From Ornithinimicrobium tianjinense (GTDB lineage: Bacteria; Actinomycetota; Actinomycetes; Actinomycetales; Dermatophilaceae), in contig NZ_BMEM01000001.1 in assembly GCF_014636495.1 (NCBI RefSeq), forward strand, positions 1,442,471 to 1,506,470: a stretch of 64,000 bases of DNA. The letters run 5' to 3'. This document shows, in pieces, positions 59,027 to 64,000 of the stretch (position 1 is its first letter; each line of letters begins with the position of its first letter). The position numbers were made by a program, and so were the translations under genes. The notes below the pieces were generated by a model. It was not told where the DNA came from, made no database searches, and saw only the letters and a program-made list of their open reading frames with translations.

Positions 59027-59289
59027 CACCGGAGTGACTCACGCACGCCATACCGGCTGAGAGCGTGCTCACGTCACTCACCGGAGTGACTCACGCACGT
59101 CATACCGACGGGCGTGCGTGTCCGACTCCGGTGAGTGGGTTGCGCACGCGCCCGCCCGGTATGGCGTGCGCGTCCGACTCCGGTGAGTGGGTTGCGCACG
59201 CGCTCGCCCGGTATGGCGTGCGTGTCCGACTCCGGTGAGTGGGTTGCGCACGCGCCCGGTATGTCACTCACCGGCGTGACTCACGCACG
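59027..59289. repeat. Palindromic intergenic repeats, locus B (6 copies)
   Basis: Two plus-oriented copies (CTCACCGGAGTGACTCACGC at about 59028 and 59076) are followed by CACGCCATACCG or CACGTCATACCG. Three minus-oriented copies follow (core CTCCGGTGAGTGGGTTGCGC, preceded by GGTATGGCGTGCG in the second and third), at about 59127-59256, then one plus copy at about 59268. Copies differ by few bases. Confidence 0.85.
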
Positions 59290-59329
59290 CACCTGTGGAC
59301 AAAGACCGAGCTGCTCGGGGCGGGTCGGG

Positions 59330-59335
59330 CAGGGT
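59330..59335 (+). promoter_or_regulatory. Leaderless -10-like box of DUF559 gene
   Basis: CAGGGT is followed by 6 nt and GTG 59342. Confidence 0.4.
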
Positions 59336-59341
59336 GGCTCC

Positions 59342-60262
59342 GTGGGGACGATCAACCTGGACGAACCTTTCCGAGTGCGCGACGCCGTCGCCGCCGGTCA
59401 CTCCCGACGCCTGCTGCGCTCGGCCGCCTTCGTGAAGATTCTGCCCGGCGTCTGCATCCGGGCGACCGCAGCGCAGGATGCGCGCACGGCTGCGCAGGCG
59501 GTCCTGCTGGTCGCGGGCGAGGAGGCCTTCGTGTCCCATCACCAGGCGGCCAGGCTCTGGGGCGCGGTCGTGCCCGAGACCGACACCCTGCATGCCAGCG
59601 TCCCCGGCAACAGGCACCGCTCACGCCGTCCCGAGGTGTGCGTGCACCGGTCCTCGCGATCGCCGGTGCGCTTGCGGGGCATCCCGCTCACGAGCGCGGT
59701 GGACACCTTCGTGGACCTTGCCGGGCATCTGTCGTTCATCGATCTGGTCGTGCTCGGCGACTCACTCGTGAAGCGGGGCCGGACCACCCCTGCACAGCTC
59801 GTTGCCGCCGCCGCCGAGGCACCCCGGTCTGTTCGGCGACGTGCGGTGCGCGCAGCCGCGTTCGTCCGCACCGGCGTCGACTCGCCCATGGAGACCAGGT
59901 CGCGGATGCTCGTCGTGCTCGCCGGCCTCCCCGAGCCGGCCGTCGACATCCGCTTCTTCGATGACGACGGCGAGCTGGTGCGTCGGCTGGACATGGGCTA
60001 CAGGAAGCATCGCCTGGCGCTCGAGTACGACGGTCGCCAGCACGCGGAGTCGCAGGAGCAGTGGGAGTCCGACGTCGCCCGGAGGGAGGAGTTCGACGAC
60101 GCCGACTGGCGGATCGTCACGCTGCTCGCCAAGGACGTCTACCGGACTCCCGCCGCCACCCTCGAGCGGGTCGTCCGGGCGATGCGCAAGCAGGGCTTGG
60201 ACGTCAGCATCACCAGCGACGAGTGGCGCCGCCACTTTCCCGGTCACACGTCACTCTCGTGA
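59342..60262 (+). CDS. DUF559 / endonuclease-like domain protein (AbiEi-like N-terminus)
   Basis: The 306-residue protein, taken from GTG 59342, has an N-terminal winged-helix part (residues about 1-90: FRVRDAVAAGHSRRLLRSAAFVKILPGVCIRATAAQDART...VSHHQAARLWGAVVP), as in AbiEi-type antitoxin proteins. The C-terminal PD-(D/E)xK-like DUF559 domain has DSPMETRSRMLVVLAGLPEPAVDIRFFDDDG, LDMGYRKHRLALEYDGRQHAES and WRIVTLLAKDVYRTPAATLERV; E/D and LEYDG are the expected metal ligands. Copies of such genes are scattered in Actinobacteria. Function is unproven. It is enclosed by the palindromic repeats. Confidence 0.8.
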   Translation: MGTINLDEPFRVRDAVAAGHSRRLLRSAAFVKILPGVCIRATAAQDARTAAQAVLLVAGEEAFVSHHQAARLWGAVVPETDTLHASVPGNRHRSRRPEVCVHRSSRSPVRLRGIPLTSAVDTFVDLAGHLSFIDLVVLGDSLVKRGRTTPAQLVAAAAEAPRSVRRRAVRAAAFVRTGVDSPMETRSRMLVVLAGLPEPAVDIRFFDDDGELVRRLDMGYRKHRLALEYDGRQHAESQEQWESDVARREEFDDADWRIVTLLAKDVYRTPAATLERVVRAMRKQGLDVSITSDEWRRHFPGHTSLS

Positions 60263-60330
60263 GTGGCTCCCGCACGCATCACCGGCCGATCCCGTCCCTA
60301 AGTCACTCACCGGAGTGGCTCGTGGACGCC
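60247..60330. repeat. Palindromic intergenic repeats, locus C (2 copies)
   Basis: Two diverged copies follow the DUF559 gene: CACTCTCGTGAGTGGCTCCC (about 60250) and CACTCACCGGAGTGGCTCGT (about 60303). They lie between the convergent DUF559 and mpa genes, where they may also act as terminators; the first overlaps the DUF559 stop. Confidence 0.75.
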
Positions 60331-60331
60331 C

Positions 60332-63066
<2,735 letters not shown>

Positions 63067-63069
<3 letters not shown>

Positions 63070-64000
63070 CGAGCGTGCGGAGGGCGCGGATCGCCCGGAC
63101 ACGTCGTCGACCAGCACCACGCCCCACGGGCGGCCGCTCCGGTCCAGCAGACCCACGACCCCGGAGCCGGTGCGGCGCATGACGTCCACGGCCCGGTCCA
63201 GCGGGTCGTCCTCGTCCAGGGTGATGGCCCACCCGGCGGGCAGGCGCACCGTCAGTGAGGCCGCGGTCGCCACCGCCCGGGCCGCCTCGGGCAACGATCG
63301 CAGCGCGCCCGGGTCCACCACCCCCACGGGCCCGCCCGACGGGTCGACCACGACCCAGAGCGGGTGGGCGGCCCAGTCGACGGCCGAGACCGGCTCGTCC
63401 GCACCCACGACACCGACCCGGCGCGCCGCGTCGCCCACCCGGCGCCGCGAGACGTGCAGGCCCTGGCGCCCGGCCCGCACGGCCTGCCCGGCGCCCTGCC
63501 ACAGGAACAGACCGATGACCATCACCCAGAGGACGCGCGTGATGTCGAGCTGCTGCCCCTCCAGCAGCACCGGCCGCAACGCCCACAGGACGATGACCAC
63601 GACGGCTGCCCTGCCCGCCCAGCCGGCCACGAGGGTGCCGAGATGACGGTTGCCGCTGAGCTGCCAGACCAGGGACTCGAGCAGGAAGCCGCCGTCCAGG
63701 GGCAGCCCGGGGATGAGGTTGAACACCGCGACGAAGGCGTTGGCGTAGGTGAAGGCGGCCAGCAGCAGGAAGGGCACCGGGGCGTCCACGTGCCCGAGCA
63801 GCCACCAGCCGAGGAGCGCCAGCAGCCCGTTCGACAACGGCCCCACGACCGCGACCGCGGCGCTGCGGCCCGGCGTGCCCCCGCTGCCGTCGTGGGCGGT
63901 GTGCCCGCCCCAGAAGTCGGCGACGATCCGCGACACCCGGAAGCCCACGCGCTGGGCCACGAGCGCGTGGGCGGCCTCGTGGACCAGCACGGACAGCAGC
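63067..64000 (-). CDS. Site-2 protease family (M50) metalloprotease, 5' end outside window
   Basis: The gene runs off the right edge: the frame is open to 64000 (LLSVLVHEAAHALVAQ), so at least the first membrane helix is missing. The zinc motif is HEAAH, and the second site is in FNLIPGLPLDGG. Four or more membrane segments follow. A C-terminal region resembles a CBS module (GVVDPGALRSLPEAARAVATAASL and DDPLDRAVDVMRRTGSGVVGLLDRSGRPWGVVLVDDVS). It cleaves membrane proteins within the bilayer; the target is unknown. Confidence 0.88.

Larger units (their letters stand above)
59021..59341. other. 321-bp gene-free region made of intergenic repeats
   Basis: Nearly all of 59027-59289 is one palindromic repeat family in both orientations (see repeat entry). 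The last 50 bp hold a CAGGGT -10-like box (59330-59335) before the DUF559 gene start at 59342. An open frame from 59135 reads through the repeats but is not credible as protein. Confidence 0.75.

Noticed and set aside
59027-59289. CRISPR array
   Set aside because: Repeats occur in both orientations, spacing is irregular and there are no unique spacers of constant length or cas genes.
59135-59341. N-terminal 69-residue extension of the DUF559 protein
   Set aside because: It is translated intergenic repeat sequence; the GTG at 59342 fits family starts.

Overview
The window is chromosomal DNA from a very GC-rich actinobacterium. The evidence is a complete Pup-ligation locus (dop, pup, pafA, mpa, pafBC), RbpA, a polyprenol-phosphate-mannose synthase next to lnt, and two gene blocks in the same order as in Mycobacterium tuberculosis (Rv1822-Rv1832 and about Rv2090-Rv2118). 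Many genes begin at, or 6-8 nt downstream of, a TANNNT -10 box, which points to widespread leaderless transcription. A Micrococcales lineage such as Intrasporangiaceae or Ornithinimicrobiaceae is my guess from overall impression, not something the sequence proves.

Left part (1-9.9 kb): the end of a VOC-family gene, tRNA-Pro(GGG), then the conserved string CDP-alcohol phosphatidyltransferase, DUF881, small basic protein, DUF881, gcvH, a GarA/OdhI-like FHA protein, MerR regulator, bifunctional nuclease, second MerR regulator and, behind a glycine riboswitch, gcvP. From 9.9 to 33 kb lie mostly short, independently promoted housekeeping and accessory genes: a glutamate-cysteine ligase family protein, OsmC with an APC permease, RNA methyltransferase RlmC, HIT, a solitary mraY, DUF2249, SSB-like, acyltransferase, mutarotase, AI-2E-type permease, UMF1-type MFS, rbpA with a sigma-R-like promoter, and fxsA-ppm1-lnt.

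Middle (33-42.4 kb): a lysine-degradation locus. kdd-kamD-kamE-kal is a tightly overlapping minus-strand operon, divergent from kamA, which is followed by an Lrp/AsnC regulator. A 9-bp inverted repeat sits in the divergent promoter. The pathway runs lysine to beta-lysine (KamA), 3,5-diaminohexanoate (KamDE), 3-oxo-5-aminohexanoate (Kdd), then via the absent Kce to 3-aminobutyryl-CoA and crotonyl-CoA (Kal). A thiolase gene lies 3 kb away. YbaK, a 5'-3' exonuclease and a 58-residue ORF lie between.

Right part (42.8-64 kb): helY, a diacylglycerol-kinase-family gene, tatC, tatA, pafC, pafB, then DUF3866, two FKBP proteins, pafA-pup-dop, a TetR/MFS pair, a DUF3054 protein, a DUF559 protein surrounded by a family of palindromic intergenic repeats, and mpa-trmI-M50 protease. 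The 20S proteasome genes prcBA, which in mycobacteria sit between pup and pafA, are absent here, yet Mpa still ends in the proteasome-docking Tyr-Leu.

Most gene starts were chosen from a -10 box or from a start/stop overlap. No prophage, insertion sequence, rRNA or CRISPR array is visible.
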